Shown one piece after another: positions 1-8,863 of a stretch of 64,000 nucleotides of DNA. Source of the DNA: Hyphomonadaceae bacterium (GTDB taxonomy: Bacteria; Pseudomonadota; Alphaproteobacteria; Caulobacterales; Aquidulcibacteraceae); assembly GCA_009773395.1 (NCBI GenBank), contig WRPI01000002.1, forward strand, positions 172,413-236,412, in the 5' to 3' direction. The notes beneath the pieces were generated by a model. It was given only the letters and a program-made list of their open reading frames with translations. It was not told the origin of the DNA and ran no database searches. The number at the start of each line of letters is the position of its first letter. The stretch's first letter is position 1. A program made the translations under genes and the position numbers.

Positions 1-1
1 T

Positions 2-811
2 TTTAACCTTGGCATCGACTTCAAAGGGGGCGTTTCGATTGAAGCTATTGCCCCTACGGCAATTGACATGGGCACAGTGCGCGCCGCATTACACACCATG
101 CCCGGAATTCGTGACCCGCAAGTTCAAGGCTTTGATAAACCCAGCCAAATTATGGTTCGCTTTTTGGCCGAAAATAATCGGAATGAACAAGCTATTCAAA
201 CAGTTAAGACTGAACTGGCGAAAGTTGTCCCGGGCGTAAGATTTTCACCGCCCGATATTGTCGGTTCCAAAGTGTCCGATGAATTATATCGCAACGGGAT
301 TATGGCTTTGGTTGCGGCTATGGCAATGATGCTGGTTTATATTTGGTTTCGTTTTGAATTGCAGATGGGCGTTGGTTCGGTTGTGGCGCTTTTGCATGAC
401 GTGGTTTTGACTTTGGGCTTTTTGTCTGTGACGCGGCTAGAGTTTTCGCTAACTTCAATTGCAGCGATTTTGACCATTATTGGTTATTCGATGAACGATA
501 CCGTTGTGGTCTATGATAGATTGCGCGAAAATATGCGCAAATGGAAATCCAAACCAATGGATGAACTAATTGATCTTTCGACCAATGAAACTTTGTCCCG
601 CACTATCATCACTGGCATGACGACCTTGCTTGCGCTATTTGGCCTAACAGTGGTCGGCGGAACCACGATTCAGTCCTTCACAATTGCGATGATATTTGGT
701 GTTTTCATCGGGACATATTCGTCAATTTATGTCGCCGCGCCGTTTAGTCTGCTTATTCCGCGCAGTGGCAAAGTGCAGAAATTGCAAACAATGCATGATG
801 ATAGGCCTTAA
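2..811 (+). CDS. secF: SecF, protein translocase subunit (5' end outside window)
   Basis: Inner-membrane subunit of SecDF, which uses the proton gradient to help preproteins through SecYEG. The reading frame is open from base 2 and begins with NLGIDFKGGV, the conserved segment that follows the first transmembrane helix in SecF, so only the N-terminal helix is missing. After the periplasmic P1-like part (about residues 20-85 of the fragment) come hydrophobic helices with the RND-type region VGSVVALLHDVVLTLG and the TIIGYSMNDTVVVYDRLREN motif typical of SecF. 269 residues are present. secD is presumably just upstream, outside the window. Identity is secure. Confidence 0.96.
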   Translation, partial: FNLGIDFKGGVSIEAIAPTAIDMGTVRAALHTMPGIRDPQVQGFDKPSQIMVRFLAENNRNEQAIQTVKTELAKVVPGVRFSPPDIVGSKVSDELYRNGIMALVAAMAMMLVYIWFRFELQMGVGSVVALLHDVVLTLGFLSVTRLEFSLTSIAAILTIIGYSMNDTVVVYDRLRENMRKWKSKPMDELIDLSTNETLSRTIITGMTTLLALFGLTVVGGTTIQSFTIAMIFGVFIGTYSSIYVAAPFSLLIPRSGKVQKLQTMHDDRP

Positions 812-920
812 AACTCGCGCGAGTGATATTTCTGACTATTTTGGTGGGATTTAGCTTGAATTTTGCCTGAAATTACGGCAAAAAGGCATCAATAATCTTG
901 TTTTGAGAAGGAAAAGGGAC

Positions 921-1541
921 GTGGGCGCACTATTATCAAATCTTCGTAATACCGTAATTATTGGCTTTTTATTGGCAATTGCCTTGATTGTAGCTTTTTA
1001 CCTTAAGCAAAGTGGTGGCGGCGCCTTTGATATTCGCGCAGCTTTGCACGAAGGCGCACTCCGTTGGTTGCACGTGCTTTCTGGCATCATGTGGATCGGC
1101 CTATTATATTATTTCAATTTCGTGCAAATCCCAACCATGCCTTCAATCCCCGACGAACTAAAACCTGCTGTGGGCAAGTTTATTGCGCCAAAAGCATTGT
1201 TTTGGTTCCGTTGGGCGGCAATGGCCACACTCGCAACTGGGATTTTAGTCGCTTGGAGCCGCGGCTATTTGCTTAGCGCTTATACGCTTGGCGCGACCGA
1301 AAACTTTGCGGTGGCAGGGCACACATTCATCGGTATAGGCATGTGGCTGGCGACAATCATGTGGTTCAATGTTTGGTTTGTGATATGGCCCAATCAGAAA
1401 ATCGCGCTTGGTTTGGTTGAAGCTGCGGCGGAGGCAAAACCAAAAGCCGCGCGTTTGGCAATGTTGTTTTCGCGCACCAACACGATGTTGTCGGTTCCAA
1501 TGCTGGCCGCAATGTCGATGTCACAAACTATGTTTGGCTAA
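921..1541 (+). CDS. PuuD-like (DUF989) integral membrane protein, no cytochrome c domain
   Basis: A 206-residue membrane protein with four to five hydrophobic helices. It resembles the N-terminal membrane domain of urate hydroxylase PuuD: a HEGALRWLHVLSGIMWIG helix, then GHTFIGIGMWLATIMWFNVWFVIWP. Full PuuD proteins carry a C-terminal cytochrome c domain, which is absent here (no CxxCH). Urate oxidation is therefore only an inference from family naming, and no purine genes lie nearby. I chose the GTG start at 921 because AAGGAAAAGGG lies just upstream; a TTG at 903 is in frame. The next gene starts 1 nt after its stop codon. Confidence 0.7.
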   Translation: MGALLSNLRNTVIIGFLLAIALIVAFYLKQSGGGAFDIRAALHEGALRWLHVLSGIMWIGLLYYFNFVQIPTMPSIPDELKPAVGKFIAPKALFWFRWAAMATLATGILVAWSRGYLLSAYTLGATENFAVAGHTFIGIGMWLATIMWFNVWFVIWPNQKIALGLVEAAAEAKPKAARLAMLFSRTNTMLSVPMLAAMSMSQTMFG

Positions 1542-1542
1542 G

Positions 1543-2076
1543 ATGGGTAAAGTTTGGCCTTTGACGGGCTTTATTCTTGGTTCAATTTTTGCATTTTCGG
1601 CGCTAGCAAATGCCGAAGTGCTTGACGCGAACGCTGGTGGTTTTGCGCTTAAACGAACTTACGAAATAAATGCACCGCGCGCCAGTGTTTATCGCGCTTT
1701 AATCCACCCCGAACGCTGGTGGAGTTCGTCCCACACTTGGTCGGGTACTGCCAGTAATTTAAGTATGTCGGCACGGGCAGGGGGCTGTTTCTGTGAGCGT
1801 TTGGCAAATGGCGGTAGTGTCCAGCATATGACAATTGTTTATGCCGCGCCCAATCAAGAATTGCGGATGTTTGGCGCTTTGGGGCCATTGCAAATGACTG
1901 GCGCGAGTGGGCATTTGAATGTTAAACTTGAGGAAAATGGCGGCAAAACAAATATGAGTGTCACGTTTGATGTGGGCGGTTACGCCAATGGCGGCCTTAA
2001 CAATTGGGCACTGCCAGTCGATGGTGTTTTGGGCGAACAATTCAGCGCTTTGAAAGCGCTGGTTGAGCGAAATTAA
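1543..2076 (+). CDS. SRPBCC (START-like) domain protein with signal peptide
   Basis: A 177-residue protein. It starts with a likely signal peptide (GFILGSIFAFSALANA, cleavage after about residue 24). An SRPBCC/polyketide-cyclase-like fold follows, recognisable from TYEINAPRASVYRALIHPERWWSSSHTWSG and the later ELRMFGALGPL segment. Members bind hydrophobic ligands in a deep cavity; the ligand here is unknown. The ATG lies 1 nt after the stop of the PuuD-like gene, so the two are probably co-transcribed. It ends convergently with the DUF1643 gene, overlapping it by 4 nt. Confidence 0.7.
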   Translation: MGKVWPLTGFILGSIFAFSALANAEVLDANAGGFALKRTYEINAPRASVYRALIHPERWWSSSHTWSGTASNLSMSARAGGCFCERLANGGSVQHMTIVYAAPNQELRMFGALGPLQMTGASGHLNVKLEENGGKTNMSVTFDVGGYANGGLNNWALPVDGVLGEQFSALKALVERN

Positions 2077-2699
2077 AGTGCGATTTCCGCAAATCTAATA
2101 TTATGCGGCCAATAGCAGGCGTGGAATGGATATTGGCGTGAGCCTTTTTCGGCTTTGCGAAATACCGCGGCTTGTGGATTTCGCCCGATAATTTTGTATA
2201 TTTCTTCAATACGCCCGTCATAAATTGACTTCGGGATTGGGTTCGCGCCGCCCCAAGCCGTCACGATGTAATCGCTCTTTGAAACCCGCGCACATATGGT
2301 TTGATTATTTTCAGGCCCAATAATGTCAAATCCAGCTTGGTGAGCCTTGACGACATCGCTCGGAAGCGTTCCACGGAGCGCGAAAATGTTCAATATTTCG
2401 ACGCGCGCGACATCTTGAAACGCCATATAAAGCACTTTTGCGGCGGTTTGCACTGTCTTGTCGGCCATCGAACAATCAGCTGAAGAAGGGTTTTTCAATA
2501 TTATCGCGGCGGTTTTTGTGCGCGATTTTTCACCGAAAAACGGCAAACTCAAAGAATAGCGATATTTCATATCTTCGGAAAATCTTGCGTGGATTTGGCT
2601 GTTATCCACTTTTTCAAAATGCGCGACTTGCCTGCCGATATAGGGTTTGGGGTCGGAGGCCAAAAGACTCAATTGCCCGCAGGGGCAACAGCGACCCAC
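2073..2699 (-). CDS. DUF1643 domain protein
   Basis: The frame encodes up to 208 residues and matches the DUF1643 pattern: AAIILKNPSSADCSMADKTVQ, then VEILNIFALRGT, IGPENNQTI and YIVTAWGG. The function of the family is unknown. The start is uncertain. The longest form overlaps the 3' end of the upstream gene by 31 nt, and an internal ATG near 2570 (MKYRYSLSLPFFGEKS) would give a compact domain of about 165 residues. It lies in the same direction as, and immediately after, the Glu-rich EEP-like gene. Confidence 0.65.
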   Translation of the reverse strand: MGRCCPCGQLSLLASDPKPYIGRQVAHFEKVDNSQIHARFSEDMKYRYSLSLPFFGEKSRTKTAAIILKNPSSADCSMADKTVQTAAKVLYMAFQDVARVEILNIFALRGTLPSDVVKAHQAGFDIIGPENNQTICARVSKSDYIVTAWGGANPIPKSIYDGRIEEIYKIIGRNPQAAVFRKAEKGSRQYPFHACYWPHNIRFAEIAL

Positions 2700-4591
2700 A
2701 TTGAATGGCGTTTGCTATTGCCGATTTTCGCGCCAACCGCGCAAGACGAAACATTAAGCCCACGGCTGAATGCGTGATCTGCCGAAAAGCCCAAAATTCC
2801 ATTATCATAGTTTGATGCAAGTATTCCGCCGCAACGAACCCGGGTCAAATCGCCATTTTGCGCGAACAATGTCAGGTGTTTTACCCAGCTTGGCACTTCA
2901 AAATCACCAATTACCAATACCGGCACTTCTTCGGCCCCGGCGCGATTTGCAGCGCGGTTAATCACTGAATCTCTATCGGGGTTTTCACGGCCTCGCTTGC
3001 TTGGCGGTATTGGATTTAAGCCAACCAAAGTGAACCAATTATCCGCAGGTTTGACAATGATTGGTTCGCCAGTTTGCGCCGATGCCGACCAGCCAGATTT
3101 GGCCAATATAGTGAACGCGCTGGAATCATTAGGCGCTGCATTGATTAAGATTGACCAATTGGCGGGTGCCCCAATTGGCACATTGCCCACGCCCGAAATC
3201 AACAAAACGTCCGCGTGTTTTGCCTCGGCTTCGGACAATAATTGGTTGAGATTTGCCTGATTGCCACCGATGTTGCCATAACCAATTGTCGCTTTTGGCT
3301 GCCCACCAATTGGCGGCAAGCCCAATGTTGAATGGATAACATAGAAATTGGTGCTAGCGACAATTGCAGATATAACCACAAATAACCACTGCCGCCCAAG
3401 ACCCCAAATCAAAGTGCCGACAATGGCAGTTAGCACCCAATACCAACGCAATTGTGCAATCAAATCAAACGGCGGGCCAAGCATTTCGAGCATTGCAAAA
3501 AACGACATAAGCGCCGCAGAACCAGTAGTCAAAATGCCACCGAATAATACCAGGCTATTGATTTTCTTGGCCTTGCGCTTTTTCTTTTTTCTAAGTTTTG
3601 AAGGGGTTGTTTTTGGCCTAGCGCCTAATTCACTGAAGATGTCCCCATGGTCGCTTATGTTTTGAGGTTCAATAGTTTCAACGGAATCACTATCTTGCGG
3701 TAGCGCAGATTCCTCCAAAATTGCCACCGTTTCTTGGGGTAACAGAGGCTCAATTTGCACATTTTCTTCAATTGGTGGGACAACCGGCTCCTCAATTGTA
3801 AACGAAATTCGTGGCTTAATTGGCTTTGGAATTTGCTCGGAAATTTCTTCTAGCTTTGTTGAATTATCAAGTGAAGAAGGAGCACTAGATCGCGGATTAA
3901 ATAAGTTATTTATGTCTTGCCATGACATTTTTTTGGCGACAGTTTCGTCGGGCTCTTGGGCTGCAAGCGGTTCAGGCTCAAGTTCAAGTTCTGCTTCCGC
4001 CACTGTCTCAGACCGAGCCGCACCCTCACGGGCTGCCTCTGCCTCTGCCTCTGTCTCAGGATAAAGCTCAGGAATAGTTTCAGTGCCTTCGAGAATTTGA
4101 GGTTCAGGCTCCGTCACCGCCTCAAAGACAAGTACTGTCTCCGAGCGCGCAAGCAGCGCTGCCTCGTGTTCAAGTTCTGTGCCTTGCTCGGATACTGGTT
4201 CTGGTTCAGTGCCAATAAGTGGCTCAGGTTCAGTGTCTGCGATTGATTCAGGCTCAGACTCCAATTCGGCATCGGGTAAGTCAGGTTGCACCAACTCCTC
4301 AGCCATTGTTTCCGCTTCTTCTGTGACTGAGAGCGACAGCGCTTCATCGTTATGGGGCTCATAACTCAAGTCATCGCTAACAGCCGCATTTGCCGCGCTG
4401 AAGACTTCAGGAACAATTGCTTCATAGGCGAAATCCAATTCGGGATCGTCAAAAACTGAACCTTGATTTGACTGCGGGCCGGAACTTTCGGTTTCGACAA
4501 TTAAGTCGGTAGCAATAGTTCGCCCCAGCATTGGATCATAATCATCGTCCAATGGTTCAATTGCTGTCAGATGCAGAATTGGTTGTTTCAT
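2669..4591 (-). CDS. Glu/Pro-rich membrane protein with degenerate endonuclease/exonuclease/phosphatase-like domain
   Basis: A 640-residue protein in three parts. Residues about 1-330 are acidic and low complexity, with many EPEP/ETE-type repeats and no signal peptide. A KLRKKKKRKAKK patch precedes about three hydrophobic helices (residues about 345-430). Residues about 435-640 resemble the C-terminal domain of alphaproteobacterial EEP-family membrane proteins. The usual catalytic landmarks are altered: LLISGVGN where a glutamate is expected, VIGDFEVPSW for GDFN, and IGNSKRHSMW where SDHRP is expected. I infer a non-nuclease role. Alternatively, it may be an unrelated membrane-tethered domain. 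The helices and the basic patch are directly visible. Confidence 0.6.
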   Translation of the reverse strand: MKQPILHLTAIEPLDDDYDPMLGRTIATDLIVETESSGPQSNQGSVFDDPELDFAYEAIVPEVFSAANAAVSDDLSYEPHNDEALSLSVTEEAETMAEELVQPDLPDAELESEPESIADTEPEPLIGTEPEPVSEQGTELEHEAALLARSETVLVFEAVTEPEPQILEGTETIPELYPETEAEAEAAREGAARSETVAEAELELEPEPLAAQEPDETVAKKMSWQDINNLFNPRSSAPSSLDNSTKLEEISEQIPKPIKPRISFTIEEPVVPPIEENVQIEPLLPQETVAILEESALPQDSDSVETIEPQNISDHGDIFSELGARPKTTPSKLRKKKKRKAKKINSLVLFGGILTTGSAALMSFFAMLEMLGPPFDLIAQLRWYWVLTAIVGTLIWGLGRQWLFVVISAIVASTNFYVIHSTLGLPPIGGQPKATIGYGNIGGNQANLNQLLSEAEAKHADVLLISGVGNVPIGAPANWSILINAAPNDSSAFTILAKSGWSASAQTGEPIIVKPADNWFTLVGLNPIPPSKRGRENPDRDSVINRAANRAGAEEVPVLVIGDFEVPSWVKHLTLFAQNGDLTRVRCGGILASNYDNGILGFSADHAFSRGLNVSSCAVGAKIGNSKRHSMWVAVAPAGN

Positions 4592-4618
4592 TTACCCGTC
4601 ACTAGTTTGTAAAATACT

Positions 4619-5665
4619 TTAAGGAAACAATGGCGCGTGCGTCAAGCCAATAGTCTCTGAAAGGCCAAACATCACGTTAAAGTTCTGTATGGCCTGGCCG
4701 CCTGAGCCTTTGATTAAATTGTCGATTGTGGAAATAATAATTGCACGATTTGGAATGCGGTCGGCAAAAACTTGAATCACGCAATTATTTGTGCCTTTAA
4801 CCCAGCGCGTATCGGGCGTGGCGCCATTTGGCGCAATCCGCACAAAAGGTTCATCGGCGAACTTAGTTTGCATGTTATTGCGCAAATCAACAACCGAAAC
4901 GCCATTTTCCATTTTCACATGGCAAGTCACATATTCGCCGCGCGTCATTGGGACAAGGTGTGGTGTGAAATTCACGATTACAGATTGCCCACATGCGGCG
5001 CTTAATTCTTGCTCGATTTCAGGTGCATGGCGGTGATTGCCAACGGCATAGGCGTGCATGCTTTCGGCAATTTCGCAAAATAAATTGTCTTGTTTAAGGC
5101 TGCGCCCCGCGCCCGAAACGCCCGATTTCGCGTCGATAATCATGTCATTGGCGCTTATTAGTTTGGCTTCCAATAAAGGCTGCAATGCCAATAAAGTCGC
5201 GGTGGGGTAGCACCCAGGGCAGGCGACAATTGGCGGCTTGGACTTAAGTTTTTCGCGGGCAAACTCGGTTAAGCCATAGACCGCATCAATGGTTTTTTGC
5301 GGGTGCAAATGTGTGCGACCATAGACTTGGGCGTAAAGGGCAGGGTCACGCAAGCGAAAATCCGCTGAAAGGTCAATCACGCTGACATGGCTCGGCAATT
5401 CGGCCAATAATTCTTCGGAAGCGCCGTGCGGCAAGCAGCCAAAAGCAACTTCAACTTCGGCCCAATTTACGTCTTCGGCGCGAGATAGTGGCATATCGGC
5501 ATATTGGTGCAAATGCGGGTAAAGCGCGCCAAAATTCTTTCCCGCTTGTTGGTTTGCAGTGAGGGCAGCAAGGCGCAAGTTTGGGTGGCCCGCGATTATG
5601 CGAATGGTTTCGGCGCCAACATAGCCCGAAGCCCCCAATACTACTGCGTTGTAAATCTGCGCCAT
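4619..5665 (-). CDS. argC: N-acetyl-gamma-glutamyl-phosphate reductase
   Basis: Arginine biosynthesis, third step: NADPH-dependent reduction of N-acetylglutamyl phosphate to the semialdehyde, in the cytoplasm. The protein has 348 residues, the normal length. A GASGYVGAE Rossmann motif sits near the N-terminus, the active-site cysteine in PIVACPGCYPTA, and the SGVSGAGR loop after it. The start ATG gives MAQIYNAVVLGASG. No other arg gene is adjacent. It is co-directional with the Glu-rich gene downstream, with a 27-nt gap. Confidence 0.96.
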   Translation of the reverse strand: MAQIYNAVVLGASGYVGAETIRIIAGHPNLRLAALTANQQAGKNFGALYPHLHQYADMPLSRAEDVNWAEVEVAFGCLPHGASEELLAELPSHVSVIDLSADFRLRDPALYAQVYGRTHLHPQKTIDAVYGLTEFAREKLKSKPPIVACPGCYPTATLLALQPLLEAKLISANDMIIDAKSGVSGAGRSLKQDNLFCEIAESMHAYAVGNHRHAPEIEQELSAACGQSVIVNFTPHLVPMTRGEYVTCHVKMENGVSVVDLRNNMQTKFADEPFVRIAPNGATPDTRWVKGTNNCVIQVFADRIPNRAIIISTIDNLIKGSGGQAIQNFNVMFGLSETIGLTHAPLFP

Positions 5666-5733
5666 TTGCTTGTTTCCAAAAATTGAGCATTGGCAATAGC
5701 CATTTGTGACATAAAATTAAACTGGTAATGCTG

Positions 5734-6837
5734 TTAAAGTTTTATGATGATTTGCTTTCTATCGAGCCACAAGCCAAAACCCCAACAAACAAGCGTGAAA
5801 ATAATGGCAAAAATCAAACTACCCAATGAACCCGGAATTACCGCTTGCACAAAGTCGCCAAGCCATACATGCAGGCTTTGGGTGGGTGCGGCGCGGGCCA
5901 CCAATAATATTTTCAAAAGCACTATGGAGAAAACATAAATTGCCAATGGATTTTTGCCGAAAATCTCGAAGGGTTTAGCGCCAAATTTGCGGGTTTTGAT
6001 TTCGATGAAATAAACCAATGCCGCCAATAAAATCAAATCCAAACCATTGCAGAGCGTAACGAAACTAGAGGTCCAAAGCTTCTTGGAAATCGGGAATGAA
6101 AGCGCCCAAATATTTGCGGCGATGATGCATAATATGCCAATGCCTATCAGCTTTTTTATAATTGCCAATTTGTCCTTTGCATTTTGGATTGCAACCGCCG
6201 CGAGATAACCGGCCAATACATTGACCACGGCGGGCAATGTGCCGAGCAAACCTTCAGGCTCAAAGCCATCGTCTCGCCTGAAAATATGCGATTGGGGAAT
6301 TACAAAATTATCAATTACGGAGCCGAAATTTGCGGCTTTGTCAAACGCCATGCCGCTTGGCGCACCCCATACCAACAAGCCCCAATAACCCAACAATAAA
6401 ACTGCCGACGCCCATAAAATTTGGTGAAAATTCAAATATCTAACCAACAAAGCTGCGATTAAATAACAAAGCGCAATCCGCTGCAAAACCCCCATAAAAC
6501 GCAAATTTTCAAAATACTTCCATTCAAAAATGCCTTCGGAATTGAATAGAAAAAACGGAAACCACGCCAATAAAAGCCCGACGCCAAAAAGCAAAATGCT
6601 GCGTTTAAGGGCTTTGGAAACATAGTCTGAATTTGATAGTTTGCTGGCCGAAGAAAACGCCATTGAATTGCCCATGGCAAACAAAAATGACGGAAAAACA
6701 AAATCGGCAAAAGTAAAACCAAACCATTCGGCATGGTCTAACAAAGGGTAAGGGTCAGCACCCGGGCCCATCGAATTGACAATAATCATCAAACAAATGG
6801 TCAGCCCACGAAAAACATCAAGTGATAAATAACGCAT
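5734..6837 (-). CDS. HGSNAT/NagX-like (DUF5009) acyltransferase-family membrane protein
   Basis: A 367-residue polytopic membrane protein with about ten hydrophobic segments. The N-terminus MRYLSLDVFRGLTICLMIIV and the following ADFVFPSFLFAMG are typical of the DUF5009/heparan-alpha-glucosaminide N-acetyltransferase group, which includes bacterial NagX-like proteins near chitin-use genes. No amino-sugar genes are visible here, so the substrate is open. The start at 6837 matches the family N-terminus; an upstream in-frame extension to 6936 has no family resemblance. It lies upstream of and co-directional with argC, about 70 nt apart. Confidence 0.75.
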   Translation of the reverse strand: MRYLSLDVFRGLTICLMIIVNSMGPGADPYPLLDHAEWFGFTFADFVFPSFLFAMGNSMAFSSASKLSNSDYVSKALKRSILLFGVGLLLAWFPFFLFNSEGIFEWKYFENLRFMGVLQRIALCYLIAALLVRYLNFHQILWASAVLLLGYWGLLVWGAPSGMAFDKAANFGSVIDNFVIPQSHIFRRDDGFEPEGLLGTLPAVVNVLAGYLAAVAIQNAKDKLAIIKKLIGIGILCIIAANIWALSFPISKKLWTSSFVTLCNGLDLILLAALVYFIEIKTRKFGAKPFEIFGKNPLAIYVFSIVLLKILLVARAAPTQSLHVWLGDFVQAVIPGSLGSLIFAIIFTLVCWGFGLWLDRKQIIIKL

Positions 6838-7131
6838 TTTTGTGCCCCGACAAAGATGTATCTTGGTTCCAAAACTTGGAAATGTCCAGTGCCCGCTGTC
6901 CCAACGCGATTGCCATCTGCAAAATTGGCATCTCATGTATGGTGATGGCCTGAGAAGTTAAACGGTCGAATAATGGAAATTATCTCGGTTCAATATTTCA
7001 AGGCGATTGCTTGGAAATAGGCATTCTTTATCGTAATCTATCAGACCACATCGTTAACGAACCAGCCAATTAGAAAACGACATCGGAATTTTTCTGGCGA
7101 GGGTCGGCGGACATATTGGTTGGAAATCGAG

Positions 7132-7590
7132 TTAAACTCTTGCTGATCTTTGAGCAAAAAACTTGTTAACGCGTTTTGAGACTTCTTCCAACTCTCCTGC
7201 CTCGAGCAAAAAGTGTTTCTTAAATGAGAAATCTCCTGGCCCGTTTTTTGTACCATCATATGATATTTCGATATCGAAATGGCCTTTATTGTCGCTTACG
7301 GCAGCAAAGCCCAACTCACCGCTTATACAAGTCATTTCAAGCCTTCCGTTAATCCCGCGCCAATTTTTGGCGAGAGTTTCGAAAAAATCAGCCTCGTCTG
7401 AGTTATGGAATTCATCATCATAGTAAAAGCCGGTGCTATGTACACTGAAGGAAGCACAAAAATAGGGGCATGTTATTTCAGCAAGATAACTGTCTACTGC
7501 CCCATAAAAGTTTACGCAAGGACAACTAAAGGTAAGCTTTTCGTCCTCGCGAGAAATAATTTCTATTTTGGAACATTCATTAAATGACAT
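7132..7590 (-). CDS. DUF6228-like small protein
   Basis: A 152-residue soluble protein without signal peptide. The pattern LAKNWRGINGRLEMTCISGE followed by DNKGHFDIEISY and a LEAGELEEV helix near the end resembles DUF6228, a family of unknown function often seen near toxin-immunity type genes; this is from memory and not checked. It is flanked by gene-poor DNA: 294 nt on one side, and the rpsI terminator plus 73 nt on the other. Its composition is more AT-rich than argC or rpsI, so transfer is possible. Confidence 0.5.
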   Translation of the reverse strand: MSFNECSKIEIISREDEKLTFSCPCVNFYGAVDSYLAEITCPYFCASFSVHSTGFYYDDEFHNSDEADFFETLAKNWRGINGRLEMTCISGELGFAAVSDNKGHFDIEISYDGTKNGPGDFSFKKHFLLEAGELEEVSKRVNKFFAQRSARV

Positions 7591-7663
7591 TGTAAATTAT
7601 CTGTGCCTCTAATCGGTATAATTGGCTTAAATTAATCAAAAGTCTAGTCGCGCGATTTGAAAA

Positions 7664-7690
7664 TAAAAAAAGGCGACCCGAAGGCCGCCT
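7664..7690 (-). terminator. Rho-independent terminator of rplM-rpsI
   Basis: Read on the minus strand, an 8-bp stem AGGCGGCC/GGTCGCCT (one G-T pair) with a TTCG tetraloop is followed directly by a run of seven T. It starts 26 nt after the rpsI stop codon. This is a textbook intrinsic terminator. Confidence 0.9.
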
Positions 7691-7715
7691 CTTGAACTCT
7701 TGATTTCCAAAAAAT

Positions 7716-8201
7716 CTAGCGTTTCGAGAACTGGAAGCTCTTACGGGCTTTGGCTTTGCCGTATTTCTTACGTTCAACCACACGGCTATCGCGGGTGAGG
7801 TAGCCGAAGGGTTTTAATACTGGGCGAAGGCCGGGTTCAAAGCGGGTCAGCGCGGTTGCGATACCGTGGCGAACAGCACCAGCTTGGCCCGAAAGCCCGC
7901 CGCCTTTTGCGGTTGCAACAACGTCATATTCAGTGGCGCGATTACAAACATTCATTGGCTGGTTGATAACCATGCGCAGAACCGGACGGGCAAAATATTG
8001 CTCCTGATCTTTGCCATTGATGGTGATTTTGCCAGTGCCGCGTTTAACCCAAACCCGCGCAATTGCGTTTTTGCGTTTGCCAGTTGAATAGGCGCGGCCT
8101 TGCGCGTCAATTTCCGGTTCACGGATTACAACTTCAACAACTTGAACTTCAGGTGAACCCAAAGCGGCCAAATCTTCTAGTGAATTAATAGTGTCAGACA
8201 T
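7716..8201 (-). CDS. rpsI: 30S ribosomal protein S9
   Basis: Small-subunit protein whose C-terminal tail reaches the P-site tRNA. It has 161 residues, with a short alphaproteobacterial N-terminal extension before the conserved [15 protein letters not shown] segment. The C-terminus [18 protein letters not shown] ends in the canonical basic K/R tail. The start codon overlaps the rplM stop by 1 nt (TAATG), so the two genes are translationally coupled. Confidence 0.98.
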   Translation of the reverse strand: MSDTINSLEDLAALGSPEVQVVEVVIREPEIDAQGRAYSTGKRKNAIARVWVKRGTGKITINGKDQEQYFARPVLRMVINQPMNVCNRATEYDVVATAKGGGLSGQAGAVRHGIATALTRFEPGLRPVLKPFGYLTRDSRVVERKKYGKAKARKSFQFSKR

Positions 8202-8683
8202 TATGCAGCCCCAGAAGTTTTAATGGTTGAATTTTTTGAGTTCATTGCTTTGAAATCAATGACGGTTGGTGTTTGCGCAGCATGAGGGTGTTCAGCGCCA
8301 GCATAAACATGCAATTTTTTGAATTGATCGCGCGCCAATGGGCTTTCTTTTGGAAGCATACGAAGAACCGCAAGTTCCAAAACACGCTCAGGATATTTGC
8401 CATTAAGCAAACGAATTGGCGAAGTTTCTTTAATCCCACCTGGGTGACCAGTGTGACGATAATATCTTTTGTCAGTCAATTTCTTGCCAGTGAATTTCAC
8501 TTTTTCAGCATTGATAACAACAACATAATCGCCAACATCGGCATGAAGTGTGAAGTCTGTGCGGTGTTTGCCACGAAGGCGTTTGGCGATAAAAGTGGCA
8601 AGGCGACCCACCACAACGTCCGCAGCATCAATCACAATCCATTTGCGATTAGCTTCGTGCGTTTTTGCACTAAAGGTTTTCAT
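8201..8683 (-). CDS. rplM: 50S ribosomal protein L13
   Basis: Early-assembly 23S rRNA binding protein, 160 residues. The family signature is intact: [18 protein letters not shown] near the N-terminus, then [11 protein letters not shown] and [13 protein letters not shown]. It is first in the rplM-rpsI pair, with a consensus-like promoter about 65 nt upstream. Confidence 0.98.
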   Translation of the reverse strand: MKTFSAKTHEANRKWIVIDAADVVVGRLATFIAKRLRGKHRTDFTLHADVGDYVVVINAEKVKFTGKKLTDKRYYRHTGHPGGIKETSPIRLLNGKYPERVLELAVLRMLPKESPLARDQFKKLHVYAGAEHPHAAQTPTVIDFKAMNSKNSTIKTSGAA

Positions 8684-8748
8684 AATAAGTCCTATTTAAT
8701 TATTGGTTTTGCGGAGGAATATTACGAACCACCGCGAACAGGCGCGCT

Positions 8749-8775
8749 TAAATAGAATACCCAAGGGCTTGTCAA
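8749..8775 (-). promoter_or_regulatory. Probable sigma70-type promoter of rplM-rpsI
   Basis: On the minus strand a perfect -35 box TTGACA (8775-8770) is followed after 15 nt by TATTTA (8754-8749), with an overlapping ATTTAA at 16-nt spacing. It points at rplM, leaving a leader of about 60 nt. This is one of the best promoter matches in the window; the short spacing is the main weakness. Confidence 0.65.
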
Positions 8776-8812
8776 GCAAACAACTGTTTTTGGTGTAAAA
8801 ACAATGGCTTAG

Positions 8813-8838
8813 TGATGCGGTATGATGTTACCGCATCA
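8813..8838 (-). terminator. Hairpin downstream of the WG-repeat gene
   Basis: A perfect 10-bp inverted repeat TGATGCGGTA/TACCGCATCA with a 6-nt loop lies about 25 nt beyond the stop codon of the repeat-protein gene. No T-run follows directly (a TTTTT lies about 10 nt further on), so it may be a transcript-stabilising end rather than a full intrinsic terminator. Confidence 0.55.
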
Positions 8839-8863
8839 ACATGCAACGGGGCGGCTGCTTTAG

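Noticed and set aside
813-824. ACTCGCGCGAGT palindrome after secF as terminator
   Set aside because: It has no loop and no T-run. It is a 12-nt palindrome that could occur by chance.
4179-4364. A plus-strand frame rich in Ser/Gly (SGSGS repeats) and others in 3956-4246
   Set aside because: They are mirror frames of the Glu/Pro repeats of the minus-strand gene; the low complexity comes from the same DNA.
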